A DNA stretch of 64,000 nucleotides from Sinorhizobium sp. 6-70 (lineage in GTDB: Bacteria; Pseudomonadota; Alphaproteobacteria; Rhizobiales; Rhizobiaceae), in contig NZ_JASKLS010000004.1 in NCBI RefSeq assembly GCF_030124375.1, forward strand, positions 186,001 to 250,000, written 5' to 3'. The notes below the pieces were generated by a model that was not told where the DNA came from, did no database searches, and worked only from the letters and a program-made list of their open reading frames with translations. Both the position numbers and the translations under genes were made by a program. Below are positions 8,894-17,252 of this stretch, piece by piece. The stretch's first letter is position 1, and the number at the start of each line of letters is the position of its first letter.

Positions 8894-9364
8894 TCAGGTG
8901 AATTCGATCACCTTGCTTTCGAACTGGATGACGGGTTCGCCGTGCTGGTTCTCGCCTTCGCAGAGAATGGTGTTGATACGCCATCCGGGTCTCGACGCGA
9001 CGGTTCGCGCTTCGAGAAATGTGACCGCGTAGGTTATCGTGTCGCCGGCATAGACCGGCTTCAGCCACTTGAGTTCGCGAAAGCCGGGTGAGGGGCCCAG
9101 TTTCGGCGCGTGCAGCCCCTCGGCTGCCAGGCGCCGGATCTCATCCTTCCAGAACCGCACGAAACATTGCATCCAGCCGGCGCTCGTGTGCCAACCGGAC
9201 GCGCAAAGGCCGCCGAAAAGCGAGTGCTTGGCCGCTTCCGCGTCGAGATGGAATGACTGCGGGTCGAAGTTGCGCGCGAAGCGGACGATGTCGTCTGCCG
9301 TGAATGTCAGGCTGCCGATCACGGTCTTTCGGCCCGCTGCGTAGATTTCCGCCAACGTCATCAT
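8894..9364 (-). CDS. MaoC family dehydratase
   Basis: 156 residues from the ATG at 9364, which overlaps the stop of the preceding MaoC gene (ATGA); a second ATG directly follows. The hot-dog/MaoC hydratase signature is present: FARNFDPQSFHLDAEAAKHS then LFGGLCASGWHT. The D-P-Q-x-x-H-x-D core supplies the catalytic Asp and His for hydration of (R)-specific enoyl-CoA. The protein is a paralogue of its neighbour, and the two may form a heterodimer. The substrate is not evident. Confidence 0.88.
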   Translation of the reverse strand: MMTLAEIYAAGRKTVIGSLTFTADDIVRFARNFDPQSFHLDAEAAKHSLFGGLCASGWHTSAGWMQCFVRFWKDEIRRLAAEGLHAPKLGPSPGFRELKWLKPVYAGDTITYAVTFLEARTVASRPGWRINTILCEGENQHGEPVIQFESKVIEFT

Positions 9365-9816
9365 AGCCGCTGCCCCCGGTCGCGGCGGCGGAAAAGGACG
9401 GAGCATTCCGAAACCGCGATTGCTTCCCCCGACTGGTTGTTAATCTCGTTGCGGAACTTGACGATGCCGACGCCAGGTTTCGACTTCGACGGCCGGGCTC
9501 CGAGCACCAGGCTGAAGCCTGCCAGCACGTCGCCGGCGAGCACCGGCTTCTTCCAATCCATGAAGTCGATGCCTGGCGAGCCTTGAGAGGAGGAATTGCC
9601 GAGAAAGGCGTCGATCATCATGCGCATGCCGATCGCGCTCGTGTGCCAGCCGGAGGCGGAAAGGCCGCCGAGAATACTGCGCTTGCCGGCCTCTTCATCC
9701 AGATGCATCGGTTGCGGGTCGAATTCGCTGGCAAAAGCGATGATGTCGGGCGCCTGCACGGCGACCGGCTGATAGTCGAAGCGCCGACCTGGCGTGAAGT
9801 CCTCGAAATAAAGCAT
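9361..9816 (-). CDS. MaoC family dehydratase (paralogue)
   Basis: 151 residues. FASEFDPQPMHLDEEAGKRS then ILGGLSASGWHTSAI is almost the same motif as in the adjacent gene, so the pair comes from a duplication. Both keep the catalytic D-P-Q/H/D residues. MaoC-like proteins hydrate trans-2-enoyl-CoA or related acyl thioesters; NodN belongs to this fold. The gene is first in a two-gene minus-strand unit. Its upstream region contains a nested palindrome (9847-9912). Confidence 0.88.
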   Translation of the reverse strand: MLYFEDFTPGRRFDYQPVAVQAPDIIAFASEFDPQPMHLDEEAGKRSILGGLSASGWHTSAIGMRMMIDAFLGNSSSQGSPGIDFMDWKKPVLAGDVLAGFSLVLGARPSKSKPGVGIVKFRNEINNQSGEAIAVSECSVLFRRRDRGQRL

Positions 9817-9846
9817 GCCGGCCTCCCTCGCTGCCGGAGATGTGCT

Positions 9847-9912
9847 GCTATGCGGCTCTACTCCATGTTTCCTTAAATCGAAGACAATTTAAGGACGGCT
9901 CTGCCGCATAGC
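9847..9912. repeat. RIME-like nested palindrome
   Basis: Outer arms GCTATGCGGC (9847-9856) and GCCGCATAGC (9903-9912) are a perfect 10-bp inverted repeat. Inside them CCTTAAAT (9871-9878) and ATTTAAGG (9887-9894) form a second one. It is the first module of the recurring element. It lies between ychF and the MaoC pair and, as RNA, could fold and act as a processing site or terminator for ychF. Confidence 0.8.
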
Positions 9913-9919
9913 CACCGCG

Positions 9920-11023
9920 TCAGGTGTTGAAGCGGAAATGGATGACATCGCCGTCCTGGACGACATAATCCTTGCCTTCGTCGCGCGCCTTGCCGGCTTC
10001 CTTCGCGCCGGTTTCGCCGCCGAGCGAAATATAGTCAGCATAAGCGATCGTGTTTGCGCGAATAAAGCCGCGCTCGAAATCCGTGTGGATAACGCCGGCC
10101 GCCTGCGGCGCCCTGGTGCCGCGCGGAATGGTCCATGCGCGTGTTTCCTTCGGGCCAACCGTGAAATAGGTGATGAGGTCGAGCAGCTTGTAGCCGGCGC
10201 GGATCAACCGGTCGAGGCCGGCCTCCTCGAGGCCGAGCGCAGCAAGGAATTCCTTGGCTTCCTCCTCAGGCAGCTGTGCGACCTCCGATTCGATCGCGGC
10301 CGAGATGACAACGGTTTCCGCACCCTGGGCCTTCGCCATTTCGGCGACTGCGCGCGTGTGCTCATTGCCGGTGGCGGCGTCGCTTTCGGCGACGTTGCAG
10401 ACGTAGAGCACCGGATGGGAGGTGAGGAGATTGAGGCCCTGGAGAATGCGCAGTTCGTCCGCATCGAGCTTGGAAAGCAGGGTCCGTACCGGCTTGCCTT
10501 CCTGCAGGAGCTTCAGCGAGGCTTCCATTACCGGAAGCTGCGCCATCGAGTCCTTGTCCTTGCCGGCGGCGCGCTTGCGCGTCTGCTCCGTGCGCCGCTC
10601 CAGGCTTTCGAGATCGGCGAGCATCAGTTCGGTTTCGATCGTCTCGGCATCGGCCACCGGGTGGATGCGGCCTTCTACGTGGGTGATGTCGTCGTCCTCG
10701 AAGCAGCGCAGAACATGAACCACGGCGTCGACCTCGCGAATATTGGCGAGGAACTGGTTGCCGAGGCCTTCGCCCTTGGACGCGCCGCGCACGAGACCGG
10801 CGATGTCGACGAAGGAGATGCGCGTCGGGATGATTTCCTTCGACTTCGCGACATCGGCGAGCTTGCGCATGCGCGGGTCCGGAACCGCAACTTCACCGGT
10901 GTTCGGCTCGATCGTGCAGAACGGATAGTTTGCCGCTTGCGCTGCCGCGGTCTTGGTGAGCGCATTGAAGAGTGTGGACTTGCCGACATTCGGCAGCCCG
11001 ACGATACCGCATTTGAAGCCCAT
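9920..11023 (-). CDS. ychF: YchF/Ola1-type redox-regulated ATPase
   Basis: 367 residues from the ATG at 11023; E. coli YchF has 363. The G1 motif GLPNVGKST (9-17), the IEPNTGEV block, [20 protein letters not shown] (G3) and the C-terminal TGS-type domain ([20 protein letters not shown]) are all present. YchF binds ATP in preference to GTP, associates with ribosomes and modulates oxidative stress responses. An in-frame extension to 11125 is possible but lacks the conserved start. In many bacteria ychF follows pth; here a GNAT remnant and clpS lie between them. Confidence 0.96.
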   Translation of the reverse strand: MGFKCGIVGLPNVGKSTLFNALTKTAAAQAANYPFCTIEPNTGEVAVPDPRMRKLADVAKSKEIIPTRISFVDIAGLVRGASKGEGLGNQFLANIREVDAVVHVLRCFEDDDITHVEGRIHPVADAETIETELMLADLESLERRTEQTRKRAAGKDKDSMAQLPVMEASLKLLQEGKPVRTLLSKLDADELRILQGLNLLTSHPVLYVCNVAESDAATGNEHTRAVAEMAKAQGAETVVISAAIESEVAQLPEEEAKEFLAALGLEEAGLDRLIRAGYKLLDLITYFTVGPKETRAWTIPRGTRAPQAAGVIHTDFERGFIRANTIAYADYISLGGETGAKEAGKARDEGKDYVVQDGDVIHFRFNT

Positions 11024-11108
11024 GGCTAAAACCTGTCTTTTCTCGGATTGCTTGGGGGTGGCTATGGGGTAAAGGAGGGGAGCGGTCAAGCTCTTCACGC
11101 GCTTCTGA

Positions 11109-11204
11109 AGCGCCGCGCGCCTCATCAGACGCGCAAACGGTGCTGTAACACTTTGAATTGCTGCATGTTTCCATCATTCGCGAACGAATGATCGAAACAT
11201 GCAG
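11109..11204. repeat. RIME-like element, inverted, with long hairpin
   Basis: Reads the recurring element in reverse: GCGCCGCGCGCC...GACGCGCAAA...CTGTAACACTTTGAATTG, then a hairpin of CTGCATGTTTC (11161-11171) and TCATTCG (11174-11180) pairing with CGAATGA (11185-11191) and GAAACATGCAG (11194-11204). It lies in the divergent gap between ychF and clpS and would fall in the leader of one of them. Confidence 0.8.
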
Positions 11205-11308
11205 TGGACCTCATCGCCCGGCTTTCCCTTGAATGCCAATGCCCGACGCGCAATATTGTGCTGCGCGACGGTGATCGCCTCCTCATGTCATCAACGGGTG
11301 GATTTCCG

Positions 11309-11620
11309 ATGAGTGACAATGATGTTGCCGCAAAGCCCAAAACCAGATCGAAGCCCAAGCTGCAGCGGCCGAAGCTCTATAAGGTCATTCTGGTCAACGA
11401 CGACTACACCCCACGCGAATTCGTGGTCATGGTGCTCAAGGCCGTATTCCGGATGAGCGAGGAAACCGGCTACCGGGTGATGATGACGGCACACAGGCTC
11501 GGCACCTCGGTCGTCGTCGTCTGTGCCAGGGATATCGCCGAGACCAAGGCCAAGGAGGCGACCGATCTCGCTAAGGAAGCGGGCTATCCGCTGCTGTTTA
11601 CGACCGAGCCGGAGGAATGA
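11309..11620 (+). CDS. ClpS adaptor (ClpS2 type)
   Basis: 103 residues from the ATG at 11309; starts at 11285 or 11204 would add a non-conserved tail. The ClpS core is clear: KLYKVILVNDDYTPREFVV then MVLKAVF, followed by MMTAHRLG and the C-terminal EAGYPLLFTTEPEE. ClpS binds N-degron substrates (bulky N-terminal residues) and hands them to ClpA/ClpP. Rhizobia commonly carry two ClpS forms, one beside clpA and one alone; this one has no clp gene nearby and resembles the solitary ClpS2. Specificity differences cannot be judged here. Confidence 0.9.
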   Translation: MSDNDVAAKPKTRSKPKLQRPKLYKVILVNDDYTPREFVVMVLKAVFRMSEETGYRVMMTAHRLGTSVVVVCARDIAETKAKEATDLAKEAGYPLLFTTEPEE

Positions 11621-11624
11621 AGCC

Positions 11625-12075
11625 TCAACGCCGCCTGATCTGAAAGCCGGTCTTGTCCTGGACGAAGCCGCAACGCTCGTAGAGGCGCAACGTCGCTGCG
11701 TCCTTTGATCCCGTAAGCAGCATGACTTTGTAGCACCCCATCGTCCAAGCGCGGTCAATTTGCGTGCTTGATCAGGGCGCCCGCATAGCCTCGCCGGCGG
11801 TAGGCGACTCCGGTGACTACATTCTCGATCAACGCGTAAGGAGCACCATTTCTCGTAAGGTTCGGTACAACGACGAGGGTGACGGACGCTGCCGCAATGC
11901 CGTTTGCAAATCCGATGAAAATCGTCATGCCAGGCTGGGCGCGTATTGCCGCGAAACGCTCCGAAGCGAGGGTCTGGTCAAGCCCAGCGTCATCAGGATG
12001 CAACTCGCGGTAAAGCGCCAGAAGCCCGGGCAGGTCGTCGGCAGCAGCGGAGCGAATTGCGAGAGCGGAGGGCAA
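11625..12075 (-). pseudogene. GNAT N-acetyltransferase gene with a frameshift
   Basis: The first frame (12075 to 11755, TTG start) encodes a GNAT N-terminus and the acetyl-CoA loop (VVTGVAYRRRGYAGALIKHA), then stops at once. The missing C-terminal part continues in the next frame: AWTMGCYKVMLLTGSK, then DAATLRLYERCGFVQDKT and GFQIRRR to a stop at 11625-11627. Removing one base from the T-triplet at 11759-11761 (plus strand) restores HAIDRAWTM. So one extra base breaks an otherwise intact gene of about 149 codons. It starts 6 bases after pth and was probably co-transcribed with it. A sequencing error is the alternative. Confidence 0.85.
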
Positions 12076-12081
12076 CAGGAT

Positions 12082-12801
12082 CTAATCCCCCTTGGAGCCG
12101 AACATCTTCCTCAGCATCTCGGCCATCGGGCCGGTCGCTGGAAGTTTTTTCGGCTGCGCGGCGTTGCGGGCCTGGTGAATGTGGGATTGCGCGGGCTGCT
12201 TCTTGGCCGCCTGGGGCTTTTCCTCGGTCGGCTTGCCGCCGGTCGCCAGCGCGATCTTGTTCATGAGCTGCGAATCCTCGCCCTTGACCAGCATATCCGC
12301 GTTGTCGGCGATCGCGTCCAGAAGCGGCGAAAGCCAGGCCTGATCGGCCTTGGCGAAGTCGCCGAGCACATGGGCATGCACCAGATCCTTCACACCCGGG
12401 TGGCCGATGCCGAGGCGCAGTCGGCGGTATTCCTTGCCGCAGTGGGCGTCGATCGATTTGATGCCGTTGTGGCCGCCGTGGCCCCCGCCGGTCTTGATCC
12501 GTGCCTTGGCGGCAGGAAGATCGAGTTCGTCGTAGATCACGACGATATCCTTCGGCGCGAGCTTGTAGAAGCGCATGGCTTCGCCCACCGACTCTCCCGA
12601 CAGGTTCATGAAGGTCTGCGGCTTCATCAGAAGCACGCGCTCGCCGGCGATCTCGCCCTCGGAAATTTCCGCCTTGAACTTCTTCGACCACGAGGCAAAG
12701 CTCGGGCGACGCTGTATCGCGTCGACGGCCATGAAGCCGATATTGTGGCGGTTCCCGGCATATTTCGAACCCGGATTGCCAAGTCCCGCGATAATCAGCA
12801 T
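12082..12801 (-). CDS. pth: Peptidyl-tRNA hydrolase
   Basis: 239 residues. [18 protein letters not shown] carries the catalytic His19; [10 protein letters not shown] and [12 protein letters not shown] are the other signatures, and YDELDL carries the catalytic Asp. The enzyme frees tRNA from peptidyl-tRNA that drops off the ribosome. It is longer than the E. coli enzyme (194) because of a lysine/alanine/glutamine-rich tail ending [14 protein letters not shown], which is typical of rhizobial Pth. rplY usually lies directly upstream; here two sensory genes separate them. Confidence 0.96.
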   Translation of the reverse strand: MLIIAGLGNPGSKYAGNRHNIGFMAVDAIQRRPSFASWSKKFKAEISEGEIAGERVLLMKPQTFMNLSGESVGEAMRFYKLAPKDIVVIYDELDLPAAKARIKTGGGHGGHNGIKSIDAHCGKEYRRLRLGIGHPGVKDLVHAHVLGDFAKADQAWLSPLLDAIADNADMLVKGEDSQLMNKIALATGGKPTEEKPQAAKKQPAQSHIHQARNAAQPKKLPATGPMAEMLRKMFGSKGD

Positions 12802-12929
12802 GTCGCCATACTCCCTGGAGCTTCCTGCGTCACGACCGCGTGCGGGGGAGCCGGGGCAAGGGGCGATCGCGCGTGTCCCGGTCGTTGTTAAATCAACCCA
12901 AAATCATCGCGGTCCGGGGAAGTCAATCC

Positions 12930-13670
12930 TTATTTCGCCGCCTGCTCGATGCGGTTCGGGCGCAGGCCGTAGCGTGCGAAGATCCGGTCCTGCGTGCCGT
13001 TGGCGATCAGGCGGTCGAGTTCGGCTTGCATACGGGCAACCGTCTCATCGGGCACATCCTTATGGCAGGCGATGCCATATTGCTTGCCTTCCAGCACCAA
13101 TGCCGCCTCGACCGGTATGCCATCGGCCCGCATGGTCTCGAAGGTCTTTTCCGACGTCATGAGCAGATCGATGCGACCGGCGGCGAGTTTCTTCATGGTG
13201 GAGTCGAGATTGGTGGCATAGTCGACCTTCTCGAAACCATGCGTCTTCAGATACGCCGCGGAGAAGTCTTCCCGCTGCGTTCCGACGACGAACTCTTTGG
13301 CGTCATCGATCGTTTGCGGCGCGATCGCAGCCCCCTTGCGTCGTACCATGATCATGTGATCGACGAGGAGCGGCTCGATCCACTTGAATTTCCTGTCTCG
13401 CTCTGCGTCGTGACCGGTGGTGAAAACGCAGTGGAAAGGCTGGCTTTCGGCAAGCGCGAAGGCGCGCGCCCATGGCAGGACCTCGATGTCGTAGGGGAGA
13501 TCGACAGCCTTCATGATCAGCGCGACCTGTTCGACCGACGCGCCATTCGCGCCGCTCGCGGTCGAGAAGTTGTAGGGCGGATACTCCTCGGTGACGAAAT
13601 GGATCGTCTCGGCGTGAGCGGTGGTGGAAAGACCGAGCAGGAATGCCAGGATCAGATGCTTCACGCCCAT
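12930..13670 (-). CDS. Periplasmic substrate-binding protein (SBP family 3-like)
   Basis: 246 residues with a signal peptide (hydrophobic 5-14, cleavage after TTAHA at about 20). The mature protein starts ETIHFVTEEYPPYNF, the usual opening of family 3 amino-acid-type binding proteins. It continues with GASVEQVALIMKAV, VLPWARAF and AAGRIDLLMTSEKTF. No permease or ATPase gene is nearby. It begins 20 bases after the stop of the GGDEF-EAL gene and is very probably its operon partner. The likely role is therefore ligand sensing for the membrane receptor rather than uptake. The ligand is not known. Confidence 0.88.
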   Translation of the reverse strand: MGVKHLILAFLLGLSTTAHAETIHFVTEEYPPYNFSTASGANGASVEQVALIMKAVDLPYDIEVLPWARAFALAESQPFHCVFTTGHDAERDRKFKWIEPLLVDHMIMVRRKGAAIAPQTIDDAKEFVVGTQREDFSAAYLKTHGFEKVDYATNLDSTMKKLAAGRIDLLMTSEKTFETMRADGIPVEAALVLEGKQYGIACHKDVPDETVARMQAELDRLIANGTQDRIFARYGLRPNRIEQAAK

Positions 13671-13690
13671 TTTCTCCTTTTCCAGCGGCG

Positions 13691-16063
13691 CTATGCCGGA
13701 TTGGCCGCCTTGGCTTCGGATTCATTCTCCAGCAGAGCCAACATGCCGTCGATCGGCATGGGCCGGCTGAAGAGATAACCCTGGCCATTATCTACGCCGA
13801 GCTTGCGCAGAAGCTGCCACTGCTCCTTCGTCTCGATGCCTTCGGCGACGACCGTACATCCCATCTGATGCGAAATGGTGCGAATGCCCTTGATGAGCAT
13901 GCGGCTCTTGCGCCTGACGTCGGCGGTGCCGGAACTCAGCGACCGGGTGAAGGACTGGTCGACCTTGACGATATCGACAGGGAAGCGATTGAGATAGCTC
14001 AAGGACGAGTAGCCGGTGCCGAAATCGTCAAGCGCGATGCGGCAGCCGAATTCGTTGAGTTGTTTCAGGACGGCGTGAACCTCGGGATTGTCCAGCATCA
14101 GCACCGCCTCGGTGATCTCGATGACGATCCTCTGCGGCGAAATGTGGTGCTTGAGCAGCAACGCAGCCAGCTTGTGGGGCAAGGTCAGCTCGAACTGCAG
14201 GGGCGAGAAGTTGACCGCCAGATAGGTGTTCTGCGTTCCATCCAGCTCGGAGATCGCGGCGAGGTGGCGAATCGCCTTCTCGAGCACGCGGTCGCCGATG
14301 CGGCCGATCGTGCCTGTCTCCTCGGCGATGCCGATGATCTTGCCGGGCGGCATCAGCCCCTTTTCCGGATGATCGAGGCGCATCAGCGCCTCGAAACCGA
14401 CAATCTGGCCGTCGCCGAGGCCGACGATCGGCTGCAACCAGGCCTCGAACCAATCCTCTTTCAGACCGGTTTCGATGTATTGCTCGATCTCGTGGCGCTC
14501 GCGTGCGGTATCGAGCATGCTCGCGTCGAAAATCCGCAAGCCGTTCTTGCCGTCGCGCTTGCGTGCATACATCGCCATATCCGCCTTCAAGAGAAGGTCT
14601 GAGGCGCTTGCCGCATGCGTCGGGTAGACCGAAACGCCGACACTCGCGCTGACCGACAGTTCGTTGCCGGCAATCGCCATCGGTTCGCGGAGCGCCGCGC
14701 AGATGCGCTCGGCAATCTCGTAGGCGAGGGCGGCGACATCCGTTGCCGCGACGAGAATGGCGAATTCGTCGCCGCCGAGTCTCGACATCACGTCACCTGC
14801 GCCAAGCGTCGTGCGGATCAGTTCGACCGTCCGGCGCAAGACGGCGTCACCGGCGGCGTGGCCGAAATTGTCGTTGATCCATTTGAAGCGGTCGAGGTCG
14901 ATGAACAGGCAGGCAAGCTGCATGCCGCATTCGTCGGCGCTGCGGATCGCGTCGTCGAGCGCGCTTTCGAAGCCCTGGCGATTGAGCAGCCCGGTCAGGT
15001 GATCGGTGATCGCCTGGGCATGGTTGCGGCTTTCCGCCTGCTTGAGCGCCGTGACATCGGTCATGACGGACAGCGAAAGATCGGCGCCATGGGCCATTTC
15101 CGATTCCAGGATCAGGACGGTCATGAATTCGCCGTCGGCCTTGCGGAAGGGCAGCGTTACTTCGCTGATATCGTCATTGTCGACCGCGGTCGTCTTTGCG
15201 CGATGGCGATAGGCTTCGTGCCACAACGGATCGATGAAATCGGTGAAGTTGCGGCCGATGACCTCTTCGCGGGCGTAGCCCGTCGCAAGCAACCAGTAAT
15301 CGCTGACGGCGCTCAGCCTGTTTGCAGCGTCGAGCGAGAAAAGCATGGCCGGCGTGAGATTGTAGGTTTCGGTCGCGCGATGGTGCGCGATCTTGAGTTC
15401 GCTTTCCTCGCGCTCGAGGCGATCCTGCATCTCGTTGAAGTTCGCCGCGAGCGTGCCCATCTCGTCGTCCGAAGTCCAGTCTACCCGGTGGCGGGATCCG
15501 AGCCGCCTTGTCGCCTCGATCGCCGCGGTCAGTCGCATCAGCGGGCGGATGACCGTGAAACGATTGCCGACGAGGGCCGCCGCAAAGACGATCGCGACCG
15601 CAAAAAGAAGAATGGCGAGGACGGTCCATTCATCCTTGCTGAAACGCGAAAGGATGCCGGGCATCGGGACGACGACCTCGAGCGTGCCGATTTCTTTGAC
15701 GCCCTCGACACTCTCAAAGGCGATGGCGGTCTTCAAGGAGCGGCTTGCGGTGGTGCCGCCGATGCCGACCCGCGGCAATTGAGCAAGGATATTTCCACCC
15801 GCATCGCGAATGGCGACGGCCCTGATATCGGTGGCGTTCATCAGCGAGCGGGCGATCCGGTCGATGCCCTGCTGGTCGAAATCCCAGATCGGCTTGCCGA
15901 GCGCTTCGCCGCTCGCCTCCATCAAAAGCTCGACATTCTGCAGGCGCTCGCGCGCGACGCGTTCGCTGGAGATGGTGAGAAAGAGTGCGAGCAACGGTGC
16001 GACGAATACAAACATTGCGCTGCCGATGATCGCCACAAACCGGTTTTCCACCGAGTGCATCAT
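13691..16063 (-). CDS. Membrane GGDEF-EAL c-di-GMP enzyme with HAMP and PAS
   Basis: 790 residues. Order: membrane segment (about 9-32), periplasmic domain (33-145), second membrane segment (146-166), HAMP (170-225), PAS (235-345), GGDEF (350-515), EAL (525-780). GGDEF is intact at 430-434, but the RxxD product-inhibition site is GAGD (421-424), so feedback control is probably lost. The EAL residues look complete: EAL (558-560), NFSPLQF, EITEAV, DDFGTG (679-684), K700, AEGIE. It could make or degrade c-di-GMP. The gene precedes a periplasmic binding protein that may supply its signal. Confidence 0.93.
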   Translation of the reverse strand: MMHSVENRFVAIIGSAMFVFVAPLLALFLTISSERVARERLQNVELLMEASGEALGKPIWDFDQQGIDRIARSLMNATDIRAVAIRDAGGNILAQLPRVGIGGTTASRSLKTAIAFESVEGVKEIGTLEVVVPMPGILSRFSKDEWTVLAILLFAVAIVFAAALVGNRFTVIRPLMRLTAAIEATRRLGSRHRVDWTSDDEMGTLAANFNEMQDRLEREESELKIAHHRATETYNLTPAMLFSLDAANRLSAVSDYWLLATGYAREEVIGRNFTDFIDPLWHEAYRHRAKTTAVDNDDISEVTLPFRKADGEFMTVLILESEMAHGADLSLSVMTDVTALKQAESRNHAQAITDHLTGLLNRQGFESALDDAIRSADECGMQLACLFIDLDRFKWINDNFGHAAGDAVLRRTVELIRTTLGAGDVMSRLGGDEFAILVAATDVAALAYEIAERICAALREPMAIAGNELSVSASVGVSVYPTHAASASDLLLKADMAMYARKRDGKNGLRIFDASMLDTARERHEIEQYIETGLKEDWFEAWLQPIVGLGDGQIVGFEALMRLDHPEKGLMPPGKIIGIAEETGTIGRIGDRVLEKAIRHLAAISELDGTQNTYLAVNFSPLQFELTLPHKLAALLLKHHISPQRIVIEITEAVLMLDNPEVHAVLKQLNEFGCRIALDDFGTGYSSLSYLNRFPVDIVKVDQSFTRSLSSGTADVRRKSRMLIKGIRTISHQMGCTVVAEGIETKEQWQLLRKLGVDNGQGYLFSRPMPIDGMLALLENESEAKAANPA

Positions 16064-16302
16064 TGCATGCCCCGCTCGGCAGTCGTTGCCATTTTATTCA
16101 TTGCTAATTCTCTTGGGCTGCCACCAATGTCTCCCCGCCGGCAGGACATCATCAAAACCTTAAATGTTGCTGAAGTTGCACGCCGAGATTTCATGAGGCC
16201 GCGGACAAGACGCTGTGCTTGCATTAGCGGATGATGATGCTTGGAAAAAGCCAAGTCCTGACCGCCTGAAGTCTGGCGGCCTGAAGTCTGGCGGGAAATG
16301 AA

Positions 16303-16333
16303 AAACCCGCCCCATGTGACATGGAGCGGGTTT
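16303..16333 (-). terminator. Terminator after rplY
   Basis: On the minus strand AAACCCGCTCCAT pairs with ATGGGGCGGGTTT around a GTCAC loop and is followed by more T residues. One stem mismatch. It separates rplY from the GGDEF-EAL gene, so the latter must have its own promoter. Confidence 0.8.
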
Positions 16334-16350
16334 GTCTTGTCAGCCGTCAC

Positions 16351-16451
16351 TGTATGATTCCTTAAATCGGGATCGATTTAAGGACAAAATCATGCAGCAC
16401 TTCAAGTGCTACAGCGACCTTTGCGCGTCCGCTGGACGCGCGGCGCTGTAG
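16351..16451 (+). repeat. RIME-like element, full copy
   Basis: Most complete copy: TGATTCCTTAAATCG paired with CGATTTAAGGA, then CATGCAGCACTTCAAGTG, CTACAGCG, ACCTTTGCGCGTCC, and GGACGCGCGGCGCTGTAG. It has two adjacent modules, each an imperfect palindrome. Confidence 0.85.
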
Positions 16452-16476
16452 TGCTGGCAGATGCGCGAAACGCAGA

Positions 16477-17094
16477 TTATTCTTCTGCTTCGCCCTCGGC
16501 CTCTTCTGCTTCTTCTCCTTCGGCTTCCATCACGCGGCCGGCGATCGTGGCGACCGTGAAGTCGCGGTCGGCGATAACCGGGGTCGCGCCTGCCGGAAGC
16601 TTGATGTCCGAGATGTGGACGGTGTCGCCGATGTTCAGGCCGGTGAGGTCAACGGTCAGGAACTCCGGAATGCTGTCGGCGGAAACGTTCAGTTCCACTT
16701 CGTGGCGAACGATGTTCAGGGCACCGCCGCGCTTGAGACCCGGGGACTTCTCTTCATTTTCGAAGTGAACCGGGACCTGGACGGAAACCTGGCTGTCCTT
16801 CGAGACGCGCAGGAAATCGACGTGCATGGTGAAGTCGCGGACCGGATCCAACTGGTAGTCCTTCGGCAGGACGCGGATCTTCTCGCCGTTGACGTCGATG
16901 ATCGCGACGGTGGTCATGAAACCGCCGGCGTGGATCTTCATCGTCACGTCCTTGGTGGAGAGCGCGATGGAAAGGGGGGCCTGCTTGTCACCATAGATGA
17001 CAGCCGGAATAAGACCGTTGCGGCGAAGTTCACGGGAGGACCCCTTACCAACCCGTTCGCGCGTCTCGGCCTTGAGCTCGTAAGTCTGGCTCAT
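16477..17094 (-). CDS. rplY: 50S ribosomal protein L25/general stress protein Ctc
   Basis: 205 residues from the ATG at 17094 (extension to 17160 not conserved). The N-terminus [20 protein letters not shown] then [15 protein letters not shown] is diagnostic of the L25/TL5/Ctc family, and the C-terminal TL5-like beta domain is present. The tail is very acidic ([16 protein letters not shown]), as in many alphaproteobacterial L25 proteins. L25 binds 5S rRNA. A clear terminator follows, so it is probably transcribed alone here, unlike the usual rplY-pth operon. Confidence 0.96.
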   Translation of the reverse strand: MSQTYELKAETRERVGKGSSRELRRNGLIPAVIYGDKQAPLSIALSTKDVTMKIHAGGFMTTVAIIDVNGEKIRVLPKDYQLDPVRDFTMHVDFLRVSKDSQVSVQVPVHFENEEKSPGLKRGGALNIVRHEVELNVSADSIPEFLTVDLTGLNIGDTVHISDIKLPAGATPVIADRDFTVATIAGRVMEAEGEEAEEAEGEAEE

Positions 17095-17252
17095 GGGTAG
17101 ACCTTTCTGGTTATTTGGAGAGTTCGTCCGCCACAGAGGCGGAAAAACCTGAAGCCGCATGCGGCTTCATCCGCGGTGCCTCCAAGGGTGTCCGCGCGGA
17201 CGCGGGGTCCTTAGCCGAGAACGGGCGGAAATGCAAGGCGAGGCGCCGCAGT

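Larger units (their letters stand above)
16064..16476. other. Gap between rplY and the GGDEF-EAL gene
   Basis: No gene is supported. From left to right it holds the upstream region of the GGDEF-EAL gene, a 15-bp direct tandem repeat (16265-16279 and 16280-16294, unit CCTGAAGTCTGGCGG), the rplY terminator (16303-16333) and a full RIME-like element (16351-16451). Confidence 0.7.
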
